This document shows, piece by piece, positions 32,117 through 43,270 of a DNA stretch of 64,000 nucleotides. The notes under the pieces are model-generated. The model saw only the letters and a list, made by a program, of their open reading frames with translations. It did no database searches and was not told the origin of the DNA. The stretch is taken from positions 1 through 64,000 of the forward strand of contig NZ_CAKMTD010000010.1 in assembly GCF_928391935.1 (NCBI RefSeq), read 5' to 3'. A program made the translations under genes and the position numbers. The DNA is from Rothia nasimurium. Its GTDB lineage: Bacteria; Actinomycetota; Actinomycetes; Actinomycetales; Micrococcaceae. Numbering within the stretch: position 1 is the stretch's first letter; every line of letters begins with the position of its first letter.

Positions 32117-32173
32117 GCCCACCTTTCTTTCGAATGCCCGTAAATTTTACGGACGCTTGAAAGAAAGGTGGGC
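32117..32173. repeat. Nested inverted repeat beside the IS element
   Basis: Fifteen-bp perfect arms GCCCACCTTTCTTTC (32117-32131) and complement (32159-32173) enclose a second palindrome CCGTAAATTTTACGG (32138-32152). It could be a terminator or the end of a lost mobile element. Confidence 0.7.
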
Positions 32174-32192
32174 ACACAGCACACCCAAGGTG

Positions 32193-33071
32193 GCTCTGTT
32201 GCAAAGATTGGCGGCAGTCAGAGGTAGGCTGTCGCTCTGCGCCGATCAGGCGGCTGCTGCGAAATGGTGGTTGAGCATGCCCATGGCCTCCGTCAGCGCC
32301 GAGGGCCCAATGCCAAAAGCTCTCTCCACAAGGCGCACCTCGCCCCTGATGCCGGGCTGCAGGCACCAGGGGCGAGCCTGTCCTTTGCGCAGGGCTCGCA
32401 TGACTTCGAATCCCTTGATCGTGGCATAGGCCGTGGGGATCGATTTGAAACCGCGCACCGGCTTGATCAGTATCTTGAGCTTTCCGTGATCGGCCTCGAT
32501 CACGTTATTGAGATACTTCACCTGCCGGTGGGCCGTCTCCCGGTCCAGCTTTCCTTCGCGCTTCAATTCGGTGATCGCTGCACCATAGCTCGGCGCTTTG
32601 TCGGTATTGAGCGTGGCAGGCTTTTCCCAGTGCTTCAGGCCTCGCAGGGCCTTGCCCAGGAACCGCTTCGCTGCCTTGGCGCTGCGGGTCGGCGACAGGT
32701 AGAAATCGATCGTGTCGCCCCGCTTGTCGACTGCCCGGTACAGGTAGGTCCACTTGCCCCGCACCTTGACGTAGGTTTCATCCAGGCGCCAGCTCGGATC
32801 AAAGCCACGCCGCCAGAACCAGCGCAGCCGCTTCTCCATCTCCGGGGCGTAGCACTGGACCCAGCGATAGATCGTCGTATGGTCGACCGAAATGCCGCGT
32901 TCCGCCAGCATTTCCTCAAGGTCGCGATAGCTGATCGGATAGCGACAATACCAGCGCACCGCCCACAGGATCACATCACCCTGGAAATGGCGCCACTTGA
33001 AATCCGTCATCGTTCCGTCCGTCCAATCTCCGCCAAGCATGCTCAAGCTTCACGATTTTTGCAACAGAGCC
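32193..33071 (-). mobile_element. IS6100-type insertion sequence (IS6 family)
   Basis: An element of about 880 bp bounded by GGCTCTGTTGCAAA and its inverted copy TTTGCAACAGAGCC. It holds a single transposase. Size, ends and protein match IS6100 as I remember it. The 8-bp target duplication CCCAAGGT lies at 32185-32192 and at 33173-33180, the latter beyond an extra 101-bp repeat of the right end. Confidence 0.93.
32246..33040 (-). CDS. tnpA: IS6100-type transposase (IS6 family DDE)
   Basis: A 264-residue DDE transposase. The N-terminal HTH region is YPISYRDLEEMLAERGISVDHTTIYRWVQ. The catalytic Asp residues are in WRLDETYVKVRG and LNTDKAPSYG, and the Glu in NNVIEADHGKLK, with KxxR-like residues after. 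The protein looks intact, so the element may be active. It moves by replicative (copy-in) transposition, as known for IS6. I used the start giving 264 residues; other in-frame starts are close. Confidence 0.93.
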   Translation of the reverse strand: MLGGDWTDGTMTDFKWRHFQGDVILWAVRWYCRYPISYRDLEEMLAERGISVDHTTIYRWVQCYAPEMEKRLRWFWRRGFDPSWRLDETYVKVRGKWTYLYRAVDKRGDTIDFYLSPTRSAKAAKRFLGKALRGLKHWEKPATLNTDKAPSYGAAITELKREGKLDRETAHRQVKYLNNVIEADHGKLKILIKPVRGFKSIPTAYATIKGFEVMRALRKGQARPWCLQPGIRGEVRLVERAFGIGPSALTEAMGMLNHHFAAAA

Positions 33072-33172
33072 TCACATCACCCTGGAAATGGCGCCACTTG
33101 AAATCCGTCATCGTTCCGTCCGTCCAATCTCCGCCAAGCATGCTCAAGCTTCACGATTTTTGCAACAGAGCC
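33072..33172. repeat. Tandem 101-bp duplication of the IS right end
   Basis: An exact copy of 32971-33071, ending again in GCAACAGAGCC. It includes the transposase start region and one terminal repeat. The target duplication CCCAAGGT follows only after this second end. Confidence 0.92.
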
Positions 33173-33210
33173 CCCAAGGTGCCCAGAACCCCACCATCCT
33201 GCGCATGCAA

Positions 33211-33631
33211 AAGGACCCCCAGTCTTTCGATTGGGGGTTCCTCACCAAATTTAATTCGGCGATGACCTACTCTCCCACACCATGAGGCAAACTTTTCCGA
33301 GCGAGCGAGGAAAATAAAAGTTTGCCGAATCGACGAAGCCGTTAGAAACACACACCAGGAGCCACAAACCGTCCACACCCGGGCATGAACAACCAAGAAG
33401 AAACAGAAAACCCCAGCCATCAGACTGGGGTTCCTCACCAAATTTAATTCGGCGATAATCCACTCTCCTGCTGTCGCCTGTGCGGATGAGCGCCGGGATT
33501 CCGAGCGAGCGAGGAAGAATAATCCCGGCGCGAATCGGCCGAGCCTGCGAGGCCGTCGGCGCCCCGTGCCACCCCAGGCACTGCCCCGCGCATACAAAAA
33601 AGGAACCCCAGTCTTTCGACTGGGGTTCCTT
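33211..33631 (-). repeat. Second tandem array of degenerate 5S-derived units
   Basis: Two units follow the second 5S gene on the minus strand. One has the GCGCCGGGATT stem (33490-33531), the other the GGCAAACTTTT stem (33286-33326). Terminator hairpins lie at 33600-33631, about 33409-33432 and 33211-33242. Unit types and order match the outermost units of the first array, so the arrays are duplicates that later changed in copy number. Confidence 0.85.
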
Positions 33632-33642
33632 ACCAAATTTAA

Positions 33643-33758
33643 TTCGGCGATGACCTACTCTCCCACACCGTCGCCAGTGCAGTACCATCGGCGCTAAGAG
33701 CCTTAACTTCCGGGTTCGGGATGGGACCGGGTGTTTCCCTCTTGCTATAATCACCGAA
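33643..33758 (-). rRNA. rrf: 5S ribosomal RNA, copy B
   Basis: Identical in all 116 nt to copy A. It follows tRNA-Ala by 3 nt on the minus strand and is followed by a terminator. Confidence 0.95.
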
Positions 33759-33761
33759 GAG

Positions 33762-33834
33762 TGGAGGCGAGGGGACTCGAACCCCTAACCCCCTGCTTGC
33801 AAAGCAGGTGCGCTACCAATTGCGCCACGCCCCC
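33762..33834 (-). tRNA. alaT: tRNA-Ala (TGC), copy B
   Basis: Identical to copy A, with anticodon TGC. Its position downstream of gyrA and tRNA-Ile is the usual actinobacterial arrangement, so this copy is probably the ancestral one. Confidence 0.97.
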
Positions 33835-33846
33835 ATCGGGTGCTAC

Positions 33847-33966
33847 CTATGAAATTTTGTCTGTAGCTTCTTCCCAAGTCTTTTTATTCTCTTGAGAATT
33901 CTTGGCTTGTTTCGCTGCGACAGTTGCTAGGACTGCGGCGATTGCGATTGTCATAAATTTCTTCAT
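33847..33966 (-). CDS. DLW-39 family protein (39 residues)
   Basis: A 39-residue frame between the two tRNA genes, with GAAAGGTTGAC before the ATG. It has one short hydrophobic segment (MKKFMTIAIAAVLATVAA) and the tail KKTWEEATDKIS. The length and the W-x-E-A-T-D ending match the small DLW-39 family that lies behind gyrA in many actinobacteria. Function unknown. Confidence 0.8.
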   Translation of the reverse strand: MKKFMTIAIAAVLATVAAKQAKNSQENKKTWEEATDKIS

Positions 33967-33985
33967 GTCAACCTTTCAACCAAGG

Positions 33986-34062
33986 TGGTGGGCGTACCAG
34001 GAATTGAACCTGGGACCTCTACATTATCAGTGTAGCGCTCTAACCGTCTGAGCTATACGCCC
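33986..34062 (-). tRNA. ileT: tRNA-Ile (GAT)
   Basis: Minus-strand cloverleaf: acceptor GGGCGTA/TACGCCC, anticodon arm CTACACTGATAATGTAG with anticodon GAT, T arm CAGGTTCAATTCCTG, and encoded CCA. It lies downstream of gyrA and DUF3566, as in many actinobacteria. Confidence 0.97.
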
Positions 34063-34167
34063 TTGGTGTTCATCAGAACGAGATATAACTTTACACAGGT
34101 TTTCACCCCTTGCCAAATTGAAACGGCGTGTTCTGAGACACAGTCCTTTCGGGGTGTTTAAAAGGTT

Positions 34168-34198
34168 CGTGGCGCCCTACTTGAGGCAGGGCGCCACG
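34168..34198 (-). terminator. Terminator of the gyrA–DUF3566 transcript
   Basis: Perfect 11-bp arms (CGTGGCGCCCT and complement, 34168-34178 and 34188-34198), followed on the minus strand by a T-rich run. Confidence 0.8.
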
Positions 34199-34222
34199 GG
34201 TTTCAAGAGTGTCTCACTGGGC

Positions 34223-34735
34223 TTATTCGTCGGTGAGGGTCACACCAATACCGCCGACGAGGCGGGCTGCTACGTTGTAGAGCATGGCGGCGAGGGCTCC
34301 GAGAATCGTTATCAGAACAACGTTCACTACAGAAATGATGGTGCTGTAGAGAGCCACCTGGCCGAGTGACAGGTATTCAGAGATGTCAACGGCGTTGCTG
34401 GTGGTGCCGAGTAGCTGCAGTAGGTCGTTGAGGCTCTGGAAGGCGCCCGTGGCCTGCATGACGAGCCAGAGAATAACGGCTGCTACGACAGTAACGATAC
34501 CGATGGCTACCGACAGCAGGAAAGCCAGCTTGGCGACGGAGAAGGTGTCTACCTTTGCGACGACCAGGCGGGCGCGGCGGATCTTGGATCGGGGCGCAGG
34601 ACGTACGAGGGGCTTGCGCTGGCCTCCGGGGGCGACGCCGCCTTGGGGGCGAGCCTGCGGGCGGCCCTTACCCTGGGCTGCGCGAGGGGTTCCTGTGCGC
34701 GGCGCGGGGCGGGCTGCGGTGCTGTTACTGCTCAC
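34223..34735 (-). CDS. DUF3566 membrane protein
   Basis: A 170-residue protein. Residues 1-55 are basic and Pro/Arg-rich. The DUF3566 core follows with two membrane segments ([24 protein letters not shown] and [27 protein letters not shown]) and a conserved tail [14 protein letters not shown]. The gene overlaps the end of gyrA by 11 nt and is co-transcribed with it. It is the orthologue of the protein after gyrA in mycobacteria (Rv0007 position). Function unknown. Confidence 0.9.
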   Translation of the reverse strand: MSSNSTAARPAPRTGTPRAAQGKGRPQARPQGGVAPGGQRKPLVRPAPRSKIRRARLVVAKVDTFSVAKLAFLLSVAIGIVTVVAAVILWLVMQATGAFQSLNDLLQLLGTTSNAVDISEYLSLGQVALYSTIISVVNVVLITILGALAAMLYNVAARLVGGIGVTLTDE

Positions 34736-37376
34736 TCTTACCTCCAGTGGTGTCTGCGGTTTCTAGGTCCGCCGGTATGGTCTTGTTTTCTAAAGTTACT
34801 TCATCTACCGACTTTTCGTCGCTTTCGGCGCTGTTTTCGTCGGTGTTGTCTGACTCATCGAGGTTACGTTCGTAGTTGCGGGCAACTTCGAGGATTTCGT
34901 CGTTCTTGCCGGGTTTGGCGAAGATGACGCCCATGGTGTCGCGACCCTTGGCGGGTACTTCTGAGACTGCGGTTCGGACGACTTTGCCGGACTGCATGAC
35001 GACCATGACTTCGTCCTCTTCGCTCACAATAAGGCCGCCGACGAGGTCGCCGCGGTCTTCTGCCAGCTTGGCGACCTTGATACCGAGGCCGCCTCGGCCT
35101 TGGACGCGGTACTGGTCGACCTGGGTGCGCTTGGCGTAGCCGCCTGCGGTGACGACGAAGACGTAGGAGTCGTCGGTGACGACGTTGGCTGAGAGTAGCT
35201 CGTCGCCGTCACGGAACTTCATGCCGGTGACGCCGGAGGTTGCGCGGCCCATGGGGCGCAGGGCTTCGTCGGTGGCGGTGAAGCGCAGGGACTGGCCTTG
35301 GCGGGAGATGAGGAGCAGGTCGTCTTCGGCGCTGGCCAGCTGGGCTGAGACGAGTTCGTCGCCGTCGCGCAGGTTGATGGCGATGACGCCGGCAGTGCGG
35401 TTGGTGTCGTAGTCCGACAGGGCGGTTTTCTTCACCAGGCCGTTCTTGGTGGCCAGGATCAGGTAGGGGGCGTCCTCGTAGGACTTGAGTTCCATGACCT
35501 TGGCGATGGTTTCTTCGGGTTGGAAGGCCAGGAGGTTAGCCACGTGCTGGCCCTTGGCGTCGCGGCCGGCTTCCATGAGTTCGTAGGCCTTGGTGCGGTA
35601 GACGCGACCCAGGTTGGTGAAGAAGAGGATCCAAGAGTGGGTGGAGGTGACGAAGAAGTGCTGGACGACGTCGTCCCCGCGCAGGGAGGCACCCTTGATG
35701 CCCTTGCCGCCGCGGTGCTGGGAGCGGTACTGGTCGCTGCGGGTGCGCTTGACGTAGCCGCCGCGGGTGATGGTGACGACCATTTCTTCCTCGGGGATGA
35801 GGTCTTCCATGGACATGTCGCCGTCATAACCCATGAGGATCTTGGTGCGGCGTTCGTCGCCGAATCGGCCGACGATTTCGGCCAGTTCTTCGGAGATGAT
35901 GGCACGCTGGCGGTCTTCAGAGGCAATGATTGCGTTGTATTCGTCGATCATGCGCATGAGCTCGTCGTGGCGGTCCTGGATCTTCTGGCGTTCCAGGGCG
36001 GCCAGGCGGCGCAGCTGCATGTTCAGGATTGCCTGGGCCTGGGCTTCGTCGATGTCGAGGAAGTCCATGAGGCCGGTGCGGGCGTCGTCGGCGGTGGGGG
36101 AGCGGCGGATCAGGGCGATAACCTCGTCGAGGGCGTCGAGGGCCTTGAGCAGGCCGCGCAGGATATGCGCTTCTTCTTCGGCCTGACGCAGACGGTAGCG
36201 GGTGCGGCGCACGATAACTTCGAGCTGGTGGTTGACCCAGTGGCGGATGAAGGCATCCAGGGAGAGGGTGCGGGGCACGCCGTCCACGATGGCCAGCATG
36301 TTGGCTGAGAAGTTTTCCTGTAGCTGGGTGTGCTTGTAGAGGTTGTTCAGCACCACCTTGGGCACGGCGTCGCGCTTGAGGACGATCACCAGGCGCTGTC
36401 CGGTGCGACCGGAGGTTTCATCGCGCAGGTCAGCAATGCCGGTGATTTTGCCGTCCTTGACCAGTTCGGCAATCTTGATGGCCAGGTTGTCGGGGTTGGC
36501 CTGGTAGGGCAGTTCGGTGACGACCAGGCAGGTACGGCCCTGGATTTCTTCGACATTGACCACAGCCCGCATGGTGATGGAGCCGCGACCGGTGCGGTAG
36601 GCCTGTTCGATTCCCTTGTGGCCCAGGATGGTGGCGCCGGTGGGGAAGTCGGGGCCCTTGATACGGGCAATAAGGGCTTCGAGGAGTTCCTCATTGGTGG
36701 CGTCGGGGTTCTGCAGGAACCATTGCACACCGTCGGCCACCTCGCGCAGGTTATGCGGCGGAATGTTGGTGGCCATACCGACGGCAATACCCGAGGAGCC
36801 GTTGACCAGCAGGTTGGGAATACGGGAGGGCAGGACGACCGGTTCCTGGTTTTTGCCGTCGTAGTTGGGCTGGAAGTCTACGGCGTCCTCGTTGATGTCT
36901 CGCACCATTTCGAGGGCCAGGGGGGCCATCTTGGTTTCGGTGTAACGGGGAGCCGCTGCACCGTCGTTACCGGGGGAGCCGAAGTTACCCTGACCGAGAG
37001 CCAGCGGGTAGCGCATGACCCAGTCCTGGATCAGGCGCACCAGGGTGTCGTAGATAGCGGCGTCGCCGTGGGGGTGGTATTGACCCATGACTTCGCCGAC
37101 GACGCGGGCGCACTTGTTGAAGGATCGCTCGGGGCGGTAGCCGCCGTCGTACATGGCGTAGATGACGCGACGGTGGACGGGCTTGAGGCCGTCACGGACG
37201 TCGGGTAGGGCGCGGCCGATGATGACGGCCATGGCGTAGTCCAGGTAGGAGCGTTCCATTTCTGAACGCAGGTCGACAACCTCGACGTTGCCCCCGGGGG
37301 GTGCGGCGTCGGTGGTGGCGGGAATGATCTCGCCGTCGACGGGCTGGTGTGAGCTAGTGGTGTTCTCGTCGCTCAT
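34725..37376 (-). CDS. gyrA: DNA gyrase subunit A
   Basis: An 883-residue gyrase [39 protein letters not shown] opens the breakage-reunion domain. The quinolone-resistance region reads [17 protein letters not shown], with Ala at the position of E. coli Ser83 and Asp kept at position 87. The active Tyr lies in [11 protein letters not shown]. The GyrA box is [10 protein letters not shown] in the C-terminal beta-pinwheel. A 60-residue acidic tail ([16 protein letters not shown]) extends past the pinwheel. With GyrB it introduces negative supercoils. It lies 75 nt after gyrB. Confidence 0.98.
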   Translation of the reverse strand: MSDENTTSSHQPVDGEIIPATTDAAPPGGNVEVVDLRSEMERSYLDYAMAVIIGRALPDVRDGLKPVHRRVIYAMYDGGYRPERSFNKCARVVGEVMGQYHPHGDAAIYDTLVRLIQDWVMRYPLALGQGNFGSPGNDGAAAPRYTETKMAPLALEMVRDINEDAVDFQPNYDGKNQEPVVLPSRIPNLLVNGSSGIAVGMATNIPPHNLREVADGVQWFLQNPDATNEELLEALIARIKGPDFPTGATILGHKGIEQAYRTGRGSITMRAVVNVEEIQGRTCLVVTELPYQANPDNLAIKIAELVKDGKITGIADLRDETSGRTGQRLVIVLKRDAVPKVVLNNLYKHTQLQENFSANMLAIVDGVPRTLSLDAFIRHWVNHQLEVIVRRTRYRLRQAEEEAHILRGLLKALDALDEVIALIRRSPTADDARTGLMDFLDIDEAQAQAILNMQLRRLAALERQKIQDRHDELMRMIDEYNAIIASEDRQRAIISEELAEIVGRFGDERRTKILMGYDGDMSMEDLIPEEEMVVTITRGGYVKRTRSDQYRSQHRGGKGIKGASLRGDDVVQHFFVTSTHSWILFFTNLGRVYRTKAYELMEAGRDAKGQHVANLLAFQPEETIAKVMELKSYEDAPYLILATKNGLVKKTALSDYDTNRTAGVIAINLRDGDELVSAQLASAEDDLLLISRQGQSLRFTATDEALRPMGRATSGVTGMKFRDGDELLSANVVTDDSYVFVVTAGGYAKRTQVDQYRVQGRGGLGIKVAKLAEDRGDLVGGLIVSEEDEVMVVMQSGKVVRTAVSEVPAKGRDTMGVIFAKPGKNDEILEVARNYERNLDESDNTDENSAESDEKSVDEVTLENKTIPADLETADTTGGKSEQ

Positions 37377-37451
37377 AAATTCCTCTGTTCGTATCCTTGA
37401 CTTCTTTTATTCCTTAAGGGTTATATATCGCATTTTTCATGCGCAAACCCT

Positions 37452-39804
<2,353 letters not shown>

Positions 39805-40416
39805 TTATCCGTAGGTGTCGCGGGGGCCTCGCCCGCCGGGCACCCGGTAGCGGCCCTTCTTCCAGGTGGGGGCGTTGGGGCCAAAGGCCTTGATGTCGGT
39901 AACGACGTCATCCCCCAGTTCGCTGTTGAAGCGGCGCATGATGTCGTATTTCATGTGGCGGATTTGTACCGCCCAGGCGGTCGATTCGCAGCGCACGGTC
40001 AGCACGCCCTGGTCGAAGCTCTCGGGGGTGGTTTTGTCAGACATTTGTTGCCCTACCAGTTCAGGCCATCGGGCCATGACAGATGACACGGCGAGCGGGG
40101 TCGTCCAGCCTCGTTCCATGATGATCCGGTTGATGAGGCCGCTGAGGGCTTGGGGGTCCCGGGCACTGGGGCCGGGGCCAGTGTACCCTCCGAGCTGGTC
40201 GCTTGAGCCGGGGGAGCGGTAGGTGCGGACTTTCGTGCCGGGTTCGGCCGTCATGACCTTGCTGAAGTCTTTGATGATTTTGCGCCCGGCGGCGCCCTTC
40301 ACCCTGAGTTCTCCTCGGGCTTCTTTGGCAGCCCGGATGCGGGATAGCAGGGCGTGTGGGGCGTCTACAGCCTCATCGGAATATTCCGAATTGTATATAT
40401 CTTCGACGGGATTCAT
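39805..40416 (-). CDS. dciA: DciA family helicase loader (DUF721)
   Basis: A 203-residue protein with the DUF721 core in the C-terminal half: WPELVGQQMSDKTTPESFDQGVLTVRCESTAWAVQIRHM, then LNSELGDDVVTDIKAFGPN. The N-terminal half is a basic linker typical of actinobacteria. DciA loads the replicative helicase in bacteria lacking DnaC/DnaI. Its ATG directly follows the recF stop codon (TAAATG), which indicates coupling. The position between recF and gyrB is the usual actinobacterial one. Confidence 0.92.
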   Translation of the reverse strand: MNPVEDIYNSEYSDEAVDAPHALLSRIRAAKEARGELRVKGAAGRKIIKDFSKVMTAEPGTKVRTYRSPGSSDQLGGYTGPGPSARDPQALSGLINRIIMERGWTTPLAVSSVMARWPELVGQQMSDKTTPESFDQGVLTVRCESTAWAVQIRHMKYDIMRRFNSELGDDVVTDIKAFGPNAPTWKKGRYRVPGGRGPRDTYG

Positions 40417-41607
40417 TTATTCCCCACCGCTCATATTTCCTGGTGGGGTTTGGATATGGACCTGGCCAGGCTCTACCTTCACCAGGGTAATCTCCCCTAA
40501 CTCCTCCGGAATATCACTAGCCACAGCGCAGGTCACCAATACCTGCTCAGCCCCAGCGACAATAGCCCCCAACCGGTGACGGCGGGCAGTATCAAGCTCT
40601 GCAAAGACATCATCCAAAATCAGGATGGGGGAGGAGCCCGGAGCATCGTTATCTGCCAGGTGGACGTACCAGGCCCCCAGCTTCAAGGCCAAGGCATAGG
40701 ACCAGCTTTCCCCGTGGGAGGCAAACCCCTTGACCGGAATATTCCCCAGCTCCAGGGCGATATCATCCCGGTGGGGCCCCAGCAGGGTCACGCCCCGTTC
40801 CAGCTCCTCACTACGCTTCTCTACGAAGCTACGCATCATAGCCTGACGCATATCCTCAACAGACATCAGGGCAGCGCGGGGGAGCACCTCCCCTGAAATC
40901 GCCGGAAAAATCGTGGATTCATACGTCACCCCCACAGCTTTAGACCCATCAGTCAGCTGCTGGTAGGCCTTCTGCACCTGGGGCAGAAGCAGGTCAAGCG
41001 TACGCAACCGGGCCTGCAAGAGGTGGGCACCGACGTCCGCAAGCTGCTTATTCCACACCTCAAGCGTGTAGAGGTCATCCCCCGCCGAAACCCGACGCGA
41101 GCGCATGGATTTGAGCAGGGAGTTGCGTTGCCGCAGGATTTTCTCGTAATCAGCCCGGTAGGAAGCAACCGAGGGGCGGAGGGAAACAGCTAGGTCATCC
41201 AGAAAACGGCGGCGCCCTGCCGGATCTCCCTTGACCAGTTGCAGGTCCTCGGGGGAGAAAAGCACGGTGCGGGTTACTCCGAGTGCTTCACGGGCCCGGA
41301 CGGGGGCTGCCCGGTTGATCCGCACCCGGTTGCTTTTGCCCGGGGCCAGCTCAAATTCCAGGATGGTCTGCTGGTTGCCCCGAATGGTGCGGGTGCGGAT
41401 GTAGGCGCGGTCAGCGCCCACACGTACCAGCGGGGAATCCTGGCTGACCCGGTGGGAGGAAAGCTGGGCGGTGTAGTCCACAGCCTCCACGATGTTGGTT
41501 TTACCGACTCCGTTAGAGCCGAGAAAGACCGTAACACCGGGGGTGAGCGGCAGGTTCAGGAGCCGGTAGGTGCGGAAGTCCATCAACGATAGGTGGTCGA
41601 TGTACAG
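40417..41607 (-). CDS. recF: DNA replication and repair protein RecF, probable CTG start
   Basis: A 396-residue SMC-like ATPase that helps load RecA at gaps. Walker A is VFLGSNGVGKTNIVEAVDY, the signature region is FASHGESWSYALALKLG, and Walker B is PILILDDVFAELDTARR. Typical RecF begins MYI-HLSL-DFR. Here YIDHLSLMDFRTYR is read only from a CTG at 41605-41607, with AAGGAG 6 nt upstream and an in-frame TAA two codons upstream. The next candidate, a TTG at 41584-41586, lacks a ribosome site and loses conserved residues. Confidence 0.93.
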   Translation of the reverse strand: MYIDHLSLMDFRTYRLLNLPLTPGVTVFLGSNGVGKTNIVEAVDYTAQLSSHRVSQDSPLVRVGADRAYIRTRTIRGNQQTILEFELAPGKSNRVRINRAAPVRAREALGVTRTVLFSPEDLQLVKGDPAGRRRFLDDLAVSLRPSVASYRADYEKILRQRNSLLKSMRSRRVSAGDDLYTLEVWNKQLADVGAHLLQARLRTLDLLLPQVQKAYQQLTDGSKAVGVTYESTIFPAISGEVLPRAALMSVEDMRQAMMRSFVEKRSEELERGVTLLGPHRDDIALELGNIPVKGFASHGESWSYALALKLGAWYVHLADNDAPGSSPILILDDVFAELDTARRHRLGAIVAGAEQVLVTCAVASDIPEELGEITLVKVEPGQVHIQTPPGNMSGGE

Positions 41608-41645
41608 CGCTTACTCCTTGGATGAGGGGTGGGCCCGGGGTGGCC

Positions 41646-42773
41646 TTAGTTGTTCTGGAGGCGGATCGGCATGAGCAGGTAACGGTAGTTCTTTTCGTCG
41701 TCGGCCTGCCAGTCGTCCTGCTCTGAGAGCACGACGGGCTTGCGGGGGTCGGTGAAGGAGAACCGCACGAACTTGTTGGCGGTGAAGGTGTTCAGGCCTT
41801 CTGAGAGGTAGCTGGGGTTGAAAGCGACGGTGATGTCCTCCCCGTGCAGCTGGGCCTGGATGACTTCGGTAGCCTGGGCGTCCTCGCCGGTGCCGGCGTC
41901 CAGGGTGACCTGCCCCTGGGTGAAAGCCAGGCGGACGGGGGTATTGCGCTCAGCGACCAGGGAGACGCGGCGGACAGCTTCCATGAGGTCTGAGGTGCGG
42001 ACGATAGCGTGAACCGGGGTGACCTCGGGGAAGAGGGAACGGATCTTGGGGTATTCGCCGTCGACGAGGAGGCTGGTGGTCCGGCGAGAATTTGATTCAA
42101 AGCCGATGAGCTCGTGGGCGTCTGACAGGGCGATAGAGAGGTCGCCTGATCCGCCGAGGGTCTTAGCAACTTCAGAGAGGGTCTTGGCCTTGACCAGGGC
42201 TGCAGTTGAGATGGAGCTGTCGGCCGGGGACCAGGTGAGTTCACGCATGGCCAGGCGGTAGCGGTCGGTGGCAAGCAGGGTGATCTGGTCACCTTCGATT
42301 TCCATACGGACGCCGGTCAGAATCGGTAGGGTGTCGTCCTTGGAGGCTGCTACCGATACCTGGCTCACGGCCTTTGCAAATTCGCTGCCCTCGACGGTAC
42401 CTGAAAGGGCAGGGAGGGCCGGAAGTTCGGGGTAGTCAGCTACCGGCATGGAGGCCAGGTTGAAGTTTGATGAGCCGCAGGAGAGATGAACCTTACCGTC
42501 GCGTAGTTCAAAGAGGACGTCGGCGCGGGGTAGGGAGCGGCAGATGTCGGCCAAGAGACGGCCGGAGACGAGAGCTTCGCCTTCTTCTGCGATGTCAGCT
42601 TCGATGGTGAGTTTGGCTGAGGTTTCGTAGTCAAAGCTGGCGATTGATACTTCCCCGGCTGCTGCTTTGATCATGAGGCCTGACAGGACAGGCACAGGAG
42701 GGCGGGGGGAGAGGGATCGAGCGGTCCAGCTTACCGCCTCGGCCAGAGTATCGCGTTCAACAGTAAATTTCAC
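41646..42773 (-). CDS. dnaN: DNA polymerase III beta subunit (sliding clamp)
   Basis: A 375-residue clamp with the three-domain pattern. The N terminus KFTVERDTLAEAVSWTARSLSPRPPVPVLSG is characteristic, and the C terminus is KNYRYLLMPIRLQ. It forms the ring that tethers DNA polymerase III. I chose the GTG at 42773, with AAAGG 7 nt before, because family members start M-KFTVERD; an upstream in-frame start at 42824 would add an unconserved leader. Confidence 0.97.
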   Translation of the reverse strand: MKFTVERDTLAEAVSWTARSLSPRPPVPVLSGLMIKAAAGEVSIASFDYETSAKLTIEADIAEEGEALVSGRLLADICRSLPRADVLFELRDGKVHLSCGSSNFNLASMPVADYPELPALPALSGTVEGSEFAKAVSQVSVAASKDDTLPILTGVRMEIEGDQITLLATDRYRLAMRELTWSPADSSISTAALVKAKTLSEVAKTLGGSGDLSIALSDAHELIGFESNSRRTTSLLVDGEYPKIRSLFPEVTPVHAIVRTSDLMEAVRRVSLVAERNTPVRLAFTQGQVTLDAGTGEDAQATEVIQAQLHGEDITVAFNPSYLSEGLNTFTANKFVRFSFTDPRKPVVLSEQDDWQADDEKNYRYLLMPIRLQNN

Positions 42774-43270
42774 TGGAGCACCTTTCAGATGAACAAAGAC
42801 AAAGCCGTGCAGAGCGCAGGGCATAACTCAGTCTTTCAGTCTACCCGAACAGAGCTTGAGGGATTTTGTGTAATTTCAAGAATCTGACACCCCTGAACCT
42901 GATGCCTGTCCAGCCGAACTTGTAATTACAGAAACCAGCCCACCCGCCGCCGTCCGCAGAGCATTTTTTGTTATTTGACGTTTTTTCTTTAAGGAAAGTA
43001 GTGTTAATAGCCCTTGTGAAAACTGTGGAAAACCGGCCACAGCCTTGCAAACTCAAGGAAGAGCGTGTGAACTGCTTGTGCATAAGGACAGCTCCATCTG
43101 TGAATGAATAGTGGATGGATATTTATGCACTCACTGATGTGCACAACTTCTGCATATCTATGCACTTAACGTCCACATTAATTCAGGCCTTCTTCATTAA
43201 GTTATCCACAGCCCCCAAAAACAGGGCATAACCCGTATTTCCCCAGGTCAGACCCTGCTCCTGGCCGGAC
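42774..43270. other. oriC: Replication origin, dnaA–dnaN part
   Basis: Gene-free stretch with DnaA boxes (consensus TTWTNCACA). TTATCCACA lies at 43202-43210, the complement of TTATGCACA at 43078-43086, and the complement of TTTTCCACA at 43024-43032; several near matches (TTATGCACT, CTATGCACT) lie at 43120-43165. The run GCATTTTTTGTTATTTGACGTTTTTTC at 42960-42986 is AT-rich and could be the unwinding element. Position between dnaA and dnaN is the usual actinobacterial origin. Confidence 0.8.

Noticed and set aside
31902..32366. A 154-codon minus-strand frame running into the IS
   Set aside because: It crosses the IS boundary and the nested inverted repeat, so it cannot be an ancestral gene.
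32264..33265. A 333-codon frame on the plus strand through the IS element
   Set aside because: Lies antisense to an intact IS6 transposase.
35520..37208. Long open frames on the plus strand opposite gyrA
   Set aside because: They arise from the GC-rich codon pattern of gyrA read in reverse; no ribosome sites and no domain patterns.
41584..41586. TTG start for RecF
   Set aside because: It would remove the conserved YIDHLSL start and has no ribosome site; CTG at 41605-41607 fits better.
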